Assembly: GCA_022828595.1 (NCBI GenBank)
Contig: JAKGHH010000007.1
Location: 41,277,973-41,341,972, forward strand
Direction: 5' to 3'
DNA: 64,000 bases
Source: Nelumbo lutea
Lineage: Eukaryota > Streptophyta > Magnoliopsida > Proteales > Nelumbonaceae
The translations under genes were made by a program, and so were the position numbers. This document shows positions 37,701 to 49,700 of this stretch, piece after piece (position 1 is the stretch's first letter; each line of letters starts with the position of its first letter). The notes beneath the pieces are model-generated. The model searched no databases. It was not told where the DNA came from and was given only the letters and a program-made list of their open reading frames with translations.

Positions 37701-40700
37701 TCTTTTTCTTCTCATAAATATGTTGATTTTCTAGACTTAAAACATGAAGTTTATAATTTTCTTATGAAAATTGTGGATAGTTATTAAAGAAAGTTGGTTA
37801 TGGAACTTAGGAAACTACCCTAGGATATGTGATTTTTACTTAAAAAAAATCCATTTCCTAGGCGACAAGGCGCCCCCCTGCCGCCTAGCCTCGCCTTGGC
37901 ACATTGAAAACTATGCTTGCGTCTCTAAGCTTTTATTTCTTCTTGATTCTTTTTGTTTGGACCCCTGTAAACCTGATAGAAGAATTTGGACTTTGACTAT
38001 TAGTGGCTCATTCACTTGTGTCTCCTTCAAGTCCCTTTGTTCTACTCCTTCCCCTTAGATGTTTCTCATTAAAGAAATTTGGTCAAGGTCTATGCCACCT
38101 AAAATAGTTGTTTACTATTGGGAAGTCTATTATGGTAAGATCAATACTCTGGATAAGCTGCAAACTGGTGTATTTTGTGTAAAGTGCAGAGTGGGGAGTG
38201 CCACCACTTGTTGCTATTTTGTTCCTTTGTTGCTGATATTTGGAATTGGGTTTTTATGTTGTTTGGGTGTAGGTGGAATTTTCCCTCTAAAGTAAATTTG
38301 CTCTTTGATCATCTACTTTAGGGTTGTGAATGAAGAGAGGGAAACTAATGTGGAAGTGTATTAGGGGAGGCTTGTTGAAGTAAAGGAGTGCATATTGACA
38401 AGGGAATTTTTTTTTTTTTTTGGCTGAAAACTTCGGACCCTTTTATGAATTATTCTTATGATGATTTTCGGAAAAGTTGGGCAGAGATGGCTTCCACAGC
38501 CTCCAAAAAGAATAGATTACAAGCAGAAAAGAGACCCCCTATGGAGGGAGTTGTAAAGTTGTACTTTGATGGGAGTAATCAAGGTAATCCAGGACCTTTG
38601 GGTATAGGAGGGATTTTGAGAGATAAGGATAGCAACATTCTATCCTTATTTTCAGGCCCAGTGGAAATTGGTAATTCTACAAGGGCTGTGATACTGGCCA
38701 CGGTGCAAGTAATACAGGTTGCCAACCAACTTGGAGTGGAGAACTTGATAGTTGAGGGGGACTCTAAGGTGGTAGTGAGTTGGTTGTCAGATCTAGAAAC
38801 AGTTTTCTGGGGCTACAGGGATCTTCTCAAGAAAGCTAATTGACTTATAAATAATATGCCAATCAGATTTCAGTGGGCTAGCAGATCAGCAAATGCCATG
38901 GCTGATTCTTTGGTTAAACAAGGGGCTTCTAGGGTTGAACTGTTTTGGGCTACCTTATAATTGTATTCTGTCAAGAGTGTGGTTATGTTGGGGTCGCACA
39001 TCACATCCCTATTGGGATGGTTTGTCTTGTAAATCTTGATGTAATCCCTTCACTTTTTTAATAAAACTCTACCATTTATAAAAAAAAAAGGAGTGTGGTT
39101 ATGTTCTCATTTCCGAGGGGAGGTAACATCTCGTGGCTCCTCTTAGGGTGACTGTATACTTTCTTCTCTTATTAATAAAATTGCTAAGGCTCCAAGTCGG
39201 GCTGGGTTAGGTCAGGTTGAGGCCAACCCTAGACCAACCCGACCTTCAACTTGACCTACCCAACCCTAACCCTATCCCTAACTAAATTCCTTCAACCCTA
39301 ACCCAACCCAGCCCAACCCGAAGTTGAGCTGGGCTCGGGTTGGGTCCAACCCTACCTTCTTCCATCCCTTAAAATCTCATAGAACTTCTTAATCTCAGAT
39401 CTTAACTCAAGTTTCACTACATATATTAATCCTATTTTTTATTAGTATTTGTTTGTTGTTTTTATTGGTTCTTTAAGTACAAAATTAAGAAAAAAAGTGT
39501 TTGAAATGACTATAGTTTATTATGAGTTATGACTTATAATAGATCTTTTATGGACAGTAAGCTATGGGTGGAAACAACAGAGAGGAGATAAAGAATGAAA
39601 TATTCAAAAACCATAAAATATGTTATTAAGGTTTTAGTATTTCTAATTAGGATTAAGTGAAGTGATTCTCTTAAAAGAAATAAATGATGGTATGTGGTGG
39701 GGGCTATACAACTATCATGCATCTAAATAAATCAATGTATGATGTATCATATATATAATTTATTTATATATGATATGTACTATAGAGTCAGGTTGCCCGA
39801 GGGGTTAACCCTAACCCAACCCGAAGTAAAGTCAGGTTCATAAATTTCGACCCTAACCCTAACCCGAGCATCAACCCGACTCAACCTAACCCAGCCCAAG
39901 TTGCAGCCTTAAAAATTTCCATTCATTTATAAAAATAAATCATATAGTGTGCATGCGAGTAGGGGGTTCCATCTCCTTAAATTATCCCTATTCTATTAGT
40001 ATGCTGTTGGTGTATACAATTGTGGTCTTTTTCACAATACCATCTCTGTATTTCCCCAATTTAATGATATAAGAATTGTGCTGAGCTGTCTTTAATTTAA
40101 ATAATTTGGATCAGTTGCCACATATGTTGCCATCGGAAGAAGCTTTTGCTGCTGCAGTTTCTGCACTGGATATTCAGAATGAAGATGGGGTGATTGTTTA
40201 TGATGGAAAGGGAATTTTCAGTGCAGCTCGTGTTTGGTGGTAAGAGTAGGCTTCAGAGTAACAGTAAAAAAATGCTAAAATAACAGATTTCCTTCTATAG
40301 CTAAAATAGCATTTAGCTAAATAGCTAAAATAGCATTTAATTAAATTGCAAGGATGTTTCGAGTGTTTGGGCATGATAAAGTTTGGGTGTTGGATGGAGG
40401 ATTGCCACAATGGCGTGCTTCAGGATATGATGTTGAATCTAGTGCTTCTGGAGATGCTATTTTAAAAGCTAGTGCTGCTAGAGAAGCAATAGAGAAGGTT
40501 TATCAAGGAAAAATGGTATGGTTGCTTATTCATGCATGTAGATACAATATTTTAGTATTGTTCTTCGTCTGTTATCTGTTCTATTAAATATTGGATATGC
40601 ATCATTTTTATCCTCATTTCTATACAATGTAGGTGTTGGTTTCTGGACTAGTTTCTATGATTTTTTGTCTCTTAACATTTTATGCTTTATTTATTTTTTA

Positions 40701-43700
40701 TAATAAATAAACAAGAAAAATTTTTATTAAAAAAGAGAGATTACATCAAGGTGATGAGGAACCACTAGAATCAAACAAAGTACACTAAGCAAACAGGAAA
40801 CACTATTACATCAACAACCAAAAGCATACTCTCAGACAGTTCAAACTCGGGTAGGACTAAAATCCAGTCCCTTGGTCTTTTCCCACTCAAGAACACAATT
40901 TGTTCCCTGGTTTTTGATTATCCACCAAAGATTTCTATTTCTTTCCTTCCAAAATTCCCAGCAGATTGCTAAAGGAATGCAGCTCCATACAATACCATGA
41001 AGGCTGTAAAAGTATCCCCTCATATATTTAGAAAAGTAACATCCAGCAAACAAATGCATCGCATTCTCCCCATCAGCCATGAAAGAAAGCATCTACATGC
41101 CAATTGAAAACCTCTATTCTTTATTATGATCTTGAGTCAGAATACTAAAAGAAAGATTTCCAGCTAGTAAACTTAGCAAGAAAAAGATTGATCTGGCCTT
41201 TCAAGGTTTTAAGGCTAATGGTGAGACCTGATATCATTTACTAATCTCCTGCCCATTTGTTGCTTGCATTTGGGAAAGATTCTTGTCTCTCTTTGGTTGC
41301 AGGGGGACGGTGCCTTCAAATATGGCAATGTTGTTCTGTATAGAAACTTTCACATGGCCAAGAAGAGAGAGAGTTCTGTGGAGATGCACAAGATCAGCAA
41401 TAGTGTGGACAATATGGGAAGAAAGAATACAATGATATTCTGTAAAATGATAAAAGAAGCATTAATACACATTTTTAGACTATTATCTTATTCCCAACTA
41501 TCACATAAAGCCAAGAAACTAAGATCAATAACAAATTAGTAAACAATGAAGTTGTCCTACAGACTTCAGTAGTGAACAATTAACACTTAAAAGTGCATAA
41601 TTTATTATATAAATAAAAACTAAGGTTTAACATCACATCCAAACCATCACACAAAGCCAAAAAGCTAAGATTGATAATAAAATGATAAACAATTGAAATG
41701 ATCCTACAAGCTTCAAGAATTAATGGTTTACAGTTAAACTACATGATCTATTACATAAACAAAAACTAAAATTAAAATCACATTCAAAAAGAACTTCTAG
41801 GTGGCTCAAGGTGGTCATCATCTCCATTGCTAACTCATCATACTATGATACCATCTCCTGTACTCCACAAAGCATTGGTTGTTTTCCTGGTCAATTCTTT
41901 GAGAAACTCCTATTTGGGGTATTTTCCATATCCATATCCATGTTCATATCTATAAAGTCCAGGGATACCAGGCATATAAAGGTGTTAAGCGAAAGCATTG
42001 ATGATAATATAAGCAGGTTATGATTTTACTTCAAAGGAAAACTAATTGGCTTACATGAAGAAAAGAAAACTACCACCCCCATACAAATTGAAGGAGAACA
42101 TGCAAACAATAAGAGCTATGTAACTTCTGCAAACAAAAAGAACCTCAACTGAGAATTGGTTGAACCTTGGTTGGGCCCGTATGGAGCATGGGTTAAGCTT
42201 TAGTACTTAGAAAAAGGTTAAGCGTGGCTTGAATTTCTTGCAACTTCTCTGTTGGAATTCTATGGTTTTAAAAACGTTACTTTTCTTGTTTTTTTAAACA
42301 AAGAGGTCCACATGGATTATTTGTATTCAATATTCCTTCTGTGTATACATATCTTCCCTGTAGCAGTTGTTGGCTGCTTCTTACTAATTTCAATAATGAG
42401 ATTATTCTCATAGTTCTTTTGACAGCATAAAAAGTAATTTTAACAGCATGAAAAAGAGTAATTCTAAGTTTTTGTATTGGTAAAGTTTCTTGTACATGGG
42501 GCATCTTCTTGAACTCCTATAGTGTGGCCAAGATTTAGAGTCAACACTATGGTCAGTCTTATTATTATTATTATTATTATTATATTTTTTTTTCAAAGAA
42601 GGTTTTGTTGTAGTATCTTCAATCAAAGCAAGGTGTGGCACACGTCTACTATGGCAATGGGTTAAATTATATATAGACTAATTTAAAATATGCTAGGTGC
42701 TGAAACATTCTGTGTTCTGAAATTCAATCAAGATGTTTTTTGGATCAATACCAAAAACAATTTTATTAATGAATAATTAAGTACAATGAAAAAGGGGGTG
42801 AGATAAACTCTCTTAGCTCTCCCTAAGGAAATATCCAGTTACAACATAGCCCAAAACAAATTGTTCCTTCCCACCCCTTGTTTAGCCAGTGCGTCAGCAA
42901 ATGCATTGGCTTCTCTTCTCACTGAATTGAATGTCACCTCTACCCCTTGTAGTTGCCCCATCACCTTCCTTTTTTCAATCAAAGATTGTAGGCCTGGATA
43001 GATCTATCTATTAATGGCAATCTAAAAAATTAACAGAAAATTGGATTTATTGCATAGAATACAAAACTGGAATTGTTTCCATGCTAATTCTGACAGAAAA
43101 AATAAAAAAAAATTGCCAATAACATGGGCCTTGCAAAAAGGACTGGACACCCACTAATATTGCTATCCATAATATGAATGTTGATGTTCGATTGAAATCC
43201 TGAAGATTTTACATTTTCCTCAAAAAAAAAAAAAGAAATCCTGAAGATTTTAATGAAAAGACCAACTATGATTATGATATGCTTAAATTTTGTGAAACTA
43301 AAAGAGATGCATGTGTCAAGCTGGAGACTAAAATAATGGACTGGACCAATAGGTTCGAAGATGGTCTAAAAAGGTTAGAAGTGATGTTGGCTTTCTTGGG
43401 CATGGGTAAAACAAACCTAACCATGTGTCAATGCACCAACTACTTGATCCCTCTCCCTTATTTATAGGTCAATAATAATCACATGAAGACAAAGAAAGAA
43501 GAAATCAAATCAATTAATTTACCATGCTTAGGGTCGTCAAAGAGGCATGGGGTCTATAGATGTGGGGGGTATGGGATTTGTAGTGGTTAATGGGACTCTT
43601 GTGAAAAGCAGGTTATTGGGCGCTCGGGATTCACAAATGTCTAATAGAAAGAAGGTCCCATAGAAGGGGGTACTAGGGGTCTAACTAGTGGAAAATCTCA

Positions 43701-46700
43701 AAAGGGTTTGGGTTTCATAAGTTGGGGCTTGCACAGGTCTCGACTCTTGGGTCTCATAAATAACATGAGGTCATCGCGAGGTCCAACTAGGACACAAGGT
43801 CTTGTTAGGAGAAATCCTGGAAGGAAATCATTTATTTGGCTTGCTTCTCACCAACAAGACAATTGCAAGAGGAAATCACTCAAAGAACAGAGGCCGTGAT
43901 GTCACACAGTTATGCAGTTAGTGTACAAATAGCACTGCAAGGCCTTGGGGCTACAAGGCCACAAGACCGCCCCGTAGGTGGGATTGATGGGTATTAGGGT
44001 TACAGGGTTGTGAGACTGTGGGATTACCTCACAGATGAGATGACTTCATGATATGGGATCACTCAAGAGTCCAAAGTTTTTTTTTTCTTTTTTGAAGAAA
44101 TTCTAGATTGCAAACTACAGACAACCAAGGAGATTGCAGGATTGCAGGTAAACTAGGATTATAGGATTTTAACTGGAATTCATAGAGGCGGCTAAGAAAA
44201 CCACTAGAGATCAAAGTTCTGAAACACAAATTGAATGTGCATGCCACTGCAAAACAAAACACATTACTTTGCACAAACCCAGTGTTTTAAAAGCGCAAGG
44301 CGCAAGGTGAGGTGCGTGCCTTTTAAGCAAGGTGCAAAAATAAAAAAAAAATGCTAAAAAATCAAAAGAAAATTTGTCAAGAAAATAAAAAATGCAAAAA
44401 AAAATCAAAAAATTATTAAACATAATATTAATAAAAATATAAACTTAAATTTTAAAGTAAATGTTTTAAAAATCCTATTGTCTAAAATTAAAATACATAA
44501 ACATAATATGTAAAGCATATTTAAATGAGAATTTAAAATTAAAATCAAACATATAAAACGTTTTCAAGCATGTAAAACCCACAATCTCTTTTTTTCTCAA
44601 TTGCATCACTTTAAGTAGTTAATGTGATGTAAAACATATTACATTCCTGATTCTATGAGCTGCCTTTGTGCCACACCTCTCGAGGCAAACCCAACCAAGT
44701 TCATGTTAGGGTCTTAAATTCTTAGTTCTCACACAAAAAATAATGATTTTATAGTTTTAATTGCTTTTTAAGAAGATATTTTATTAGGATGAATGAATGA
44801 ACAACATTACCAAATAGTCACTGGGCCGGCCCAGCCACTAGACTCAGAAAAAGCAAAAAAAGTGTCAAATTTTCAAAAGGCACAAGGTGCACCCGGTGTG
44901 TGACTTTTGAAAGGGCTGCGCCTAGGACCTGGGCGAGGCACCTACCCTAAAATGGGCCTTGCCTGTGTGCTAGGCACGCTTGAGGTGCACGTTTTAAATC
45001 ACTGCACAAACCAATGGGAGTTACTAGAAGAGAGGAAAGAACAATCAACGAGCAACTTTATCAGATAACCAGTTAAGATCTGACCTATAAATGCCTAAAG
45101 TTGACAATTGACAGAAGAGATTGCCCTCCTAATCTTACCACCTACTCTTCTTTCTAAGCAGTGTTGCAAAGATTCAAGCTCTATAACAACAATGATGATT
45201 CTGTTCCTGATGTCTGATTGAGAGTAGGGTTTCTAAACAGGGAGATCTGCTTGATGCCGCAACTTTCCGAAGTCAGTGATAGCAGTGATTAAATTATATA
45301 CACAAGGAAGATCATGAATTCTATTTTGCTCATAATTAATGAAATACAAGAAAGAAAGTGGGAAAGAGCAAGAACGAAATCTGCACAAATAAACAGTTGA
45401 TTTATGGTGAAGCTGGGTGGAGGTTGTTGTTAGTGATTCGGCAGGATGCTCCAATAACAGCAGGCTGTCTTCTTGAGCATCTGTTGTCACAATTCATCTC
45501 TGGAGATTGGAAATGAACCAGAAATTCTGGTGGTTGAGCTCCGAAGGTATAGAGAAGAATGGCAGTGGGATGAGTCAGTGATTGCAGAGAGAGGGAAAGA
45601 GAAAGGAGAAAGGAAAAAGAGGGAGAGCTAGAATATGGGTCCTATCCCCCATAATGTGTTTCATGGGCTTTTGTTGTTAATGGGTTTCATGAGTATAATG
45701 TTAATGGATCCCCATATGGGTATGGGGCCCTATTTATAATGATTTTACTTTTACAACTCCAGAATTTCCTATATTTTATTTTTGCCTATTTTGCCCTTTA
45801 ACTAATATTCCAATAATTTCTCACACTTAAATTGGTGCACACAACTTTGCTTTAGTAAATAATTGGTCTGAATTGGTTCAATCTGATTCGGGTTTATGTC
45901 AGGTCAGCTGGGTCAATGTACTTACATAAATCCACTGTCTTACACTAGTATTTTGGAACCATTAGGGTCTGGTTTGGTTGTGGGTCTAGGTAGTTTAATA
46001 TAAGGGTAGGGATCTGCTTCCAACAAAATGCTCATAACACTGTCCCAACAACCAATTGCACCATACATTGGGAACATCTCCCTTGTCAATCATGGGGAGA
46101 TATTCCCAATGTGCGGTTGCAGCGGCTGGTTGGGACATGTTGGGAGTGTCTGGTTGGTAGCAGATTTGAACTCATTTAATAGTTAGGTCAGGATGGTTCT
46201 ACACTGTTCCAAACCTGACCCAACCCATTGACAGCCGTACAGTTACCTTTTGAACAGAGCTTCCACTCAAATTCATGAAAATGTGATTCTTTGCATTAGG
46301 GTTTGAACTTATTTGGTTAGTCATAGAAGGGAAGTTTTAGATTTTTGGTGCTGCTTTTTCTGCTTATCTGGTTTTCTTCCACCTAGAGTTGGAAGATCTT
46401 ATGTGCTACTGATTTATTTCTCTTAGTAAAATGATATGATCTTGTTTCTCGTTTTTTATTTTATTTTATTGGGTTTGAAAGTTTGAATTATATTATACAT
46501 TTGGCACCTGCTGGAAAGAATACTTTATTAGTGTTTTGCCTTCTCATTTTTTTTTGTTTTCCCTATTTTTTTATTACTATTTCTTATGGAAAACATTTAT
46601 GCCGTTGCAGGTTGCTCCAATTACTTTTAAGGCTAAATTCCAGGCACATCTTGTCTGGACACTTGACCAGGTTAAGTTCTTCAGTTTGATTACTGCTGCT

Positions 46701-49700
46701 CATTTTATGAGATTGCAAAAAAATTGCCATAGAAAAATGTTAAAATGTAGGTACATTTACCTTTGCTCTTTTTTTCTAAGGTTTCGTTTTGTTATCTTGG
46801 ATAGTAGCTCCAATTGGTTGTAGGTGCAGCCAAAATTACCTGCAATTACAAAAGAAATGTAAAGATGATAATTATAGTTAAGGGTCAATTTCTGTATGTA
46901 CTACAATTCCCAGAATCAAGAATGTTATGATTGATATTCATGCTGCTTAAGAAGTCAAATGGAGTGAGTTTCAAAACAAGATCTAGTTCCACTATAGGTA
47001 TGGAGAATCACAGCTATTTACTTGACCCAGAAGAGGGTTTTGACCCAGTACACATTAAAAATATACTGGAAAGACCATTTGGTTCTTGCTGCCTGCTGCT
47101 GTGTTGTGGGCCATTTGGATGGAGAGAAGCAGAAGAATCTTTGAAAACAAAATCTCTCAAATTGATGAAGATATCCAAAATATGACTAAAGATCTTTTCC
47201 TTGGCAATAACTTCAAATCTGTCTACAGACTAACTTTTTTGTATCTAGTAAGCTTTTGATGTTTTGTGAATGATATTACACTGTGCATTTGCTCACTGTA
47301 TTTGGAGATTCTCCCATTTACTTCACTAATCAGATTAAAATTAGCATGTTACAAGGAATGGCAAAGGACAAATAGGACAGAAAATTGGAACAATTATAAG
47401 TCCGTAAGAAAAAGGAAGTTAAAAAGAAAGTAAGTGAAATTAAATTTAGGGCTTGTGATGAGCATATCATAAATTAGGCACTAATGAGGGAGAAAAAGGA
47501 ATTTATAAACTAGTATAGATGAGAGAAAGGATAGGTAGAGCTATAAACCATGTTAAGTGCATTAAATAGGAAGATCAAAGAGTGGTAAAAGATGAGGAAA
47601 TCAGGCAAATATGGAGAAACTATTTGAACAGTTATTAAGTGAATATTGTTAAAAATAACATTTATCTTTGTAAAATTAGAATTGTTGAAGTGAAATAGGC
47701 ATTCAATTAGATGAAAAGGTAAAAACGTTAGGACCCGATGGGATTCCAATAGAAGCATGGAAAGGTAGGTTTTTAATGATTAACTAAGCTATATAATAAT
47801 ATAATGAAAGAAAAGAAGATGCCTAATGAACAGGGAAAGAGTAGTATGGTGCCTATATTTATGAACAAAGGTTACATACAAAGTTATAATAACTATCATG
47901 GGATTAAACTCATGAGCTGCAATATGAAACTTTAGGAGAGAATAATTGAGCACAAACTATGACATGAAACAAGTATATCAGAGAACCAGTTTGGGTTTGT
48001 TGTATTTCTTACTTTATGTGCCACAAGGGAACAAGTGTCCTTTTACCGTTTTATTGTAAAGTCGCTACATATAAATTATGTGCTGGAACCAGCAGTCTAT
48101 CTTTTGGCTTTCGGTCAATTCTTTTCCCTCTTCTCACTTCTTTATTCCCTTGCCTTTCTGTTTTTTCTTTAATAAGATGGTATCGGAGCAAAATTTCAGG
48201 GCCTGAGAATATGCTCTAATAGTAATACCATATTCTCTGATAGCACATATTCTCAACAGCAGAATTTCAGGGCCTGAGAATAGATCGAAGATGTCTGAGA
48301 CAACTTTTGGGGGTTATTATTCTTTCTTGGTCATGTGCCCAGAAAAAACAGTAACTATTCGAGAATATGTGGTTTGAAGATCCTTCTTTTAAGGAAAGGT
48401 TAAAGGTTTGGTGGGGAGAACTTAGACATCTAGGAAGGGAGAAAGTAGTGTCTTTTGCCAGGAAGCTAAAGAAATTAAAGGAAAAAAAAAGTTTGGAATA
48501 AAGAGCAATTTGGTAGGGTAGAAGAAACAAGGAGAAAATGGCATTAAGGATCGAGGAGTTGGATAGGAGGGAGGCCCTCAGAATCTTGTTAGAAAAGGGA
48601 AAGGTGGAGGCAAATGTAAGAATTGGAAGAGATCTTAAGGAAGGAAGAAATTCGTTGGAAATTCTAGATGTAAATGGCTTGTGGAAGGGGATGGTAATAC
48701 AAAGTTTTTCCATTCACTTGCAAATTGTACAAGTAAAAACACCATTCTTAGTGTGGATATTGAGTGTTGGGATATAAGAGATGGTCAAGAGATCACTAGG
48801 CTGTTTGTGAACCATTTTAAAGCTCTTTTCATAGATTTAGCTAGGGTGAGGTAAAGCTTGTCAGGTGTGGATTTGGACAGAATTTCAGAGGAACAATCCC
48901 TGATGTTAGAACGAAATTTCTCCCTTGAAGAGATTATGGAAGCTGTATTTTGAATGGAGAGATCCAAAGCCACTGGTCCAGATGGTTTCTCTATGGCCTT
49001 CTACCAAGAGTGTTGGGATTTTTTGAAATTAGACCTCTTGGAAGTCTTCGATAAGCCCTTTCATAAAGGGGAGATCCCCTAGTGGTAAATGCCACATTTT
49101 TTGCATTGGTGACAAAAAAAAAAAGTTGGGCAAAACCCCAAAATATTTCAGACCGATAAATTTAATTAGGAGTGTCTATAAAATCATTTCAAAAGTCCTG
49201 TTAGAGAAGATTAAACAAGTGCTACCTTTAGTAGTCTCACCCTTTCAGGTGCATTTATGGAAGGTAGGCAAAATTGTGGGTCAAATTCTAGTGGCTAATG
49301 AATGTTTTGTGTAAAAGAAGAAGAGAGGAGAGAGGTATTTGGTGTGCAAAGTGGATTTAGAGAAAACCTATGATCTAGTGGATTGGAAAGTTCTAGAATT
49401 ACTAGAGAGGCTTGAGTTTGGAATATAATGGAGATTATGGATTAAAGGGTGTGTCAGCTTTGTTCATTACTCAATTCTTATCAATGGTGTGGCAAAAGAC
49501 TTCTTCTTGGCTAGGCAAGGAACTAAGCAAGGAGACCCCTTATCAGCCTTCCTTTTCACCCTAGTGGCAGAATGTGGTGAAAGCAGATCTACAAGACCTT
49601 TTTAGGGGGTGGAGAATTGGTAGAAATCAAGTGGTGGTCTTCCATCTCGAATTTGTTGATGACATAATTCTGTTGTGTGAGTTCGTTAATCTACATTGGT

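Larger units (their letters stand above)
37036..39176 (+). pseudogene. LINE (L1-type) 3' half with RNase H, in STR1 intron 4
   Basis: + strand: [20 protein letters not shown] and VLFWEDVC (region after RT); then, beyond a MITE at 37312-37915, [10 protein letters not shown] and [20 protein letters not shown]; then RNase [63 protein letters not shown]. It ends at ~39176 with TTATTAATAAAATTGC. Stops and a frameshift near 38842 disable it. It was later hit by a 101 bp LINE tail (38990-39090) and its end abuts a hAT-like MITE. Confidence 0.88.

Noticed and set aside
39840..39870. CCCTAA runs resembling telomere repeat
   Set aside because: Short, impure and part of a MITE's terminal sequence with matching inverted repeats and 8 bp flanks.
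40231..40245. TGGTGGTAA read as the end of a short protein
   Set aside because: GTAAGAG inside it is a good splice donor and the next exon completes the Trp codon in frame 113 bp later.
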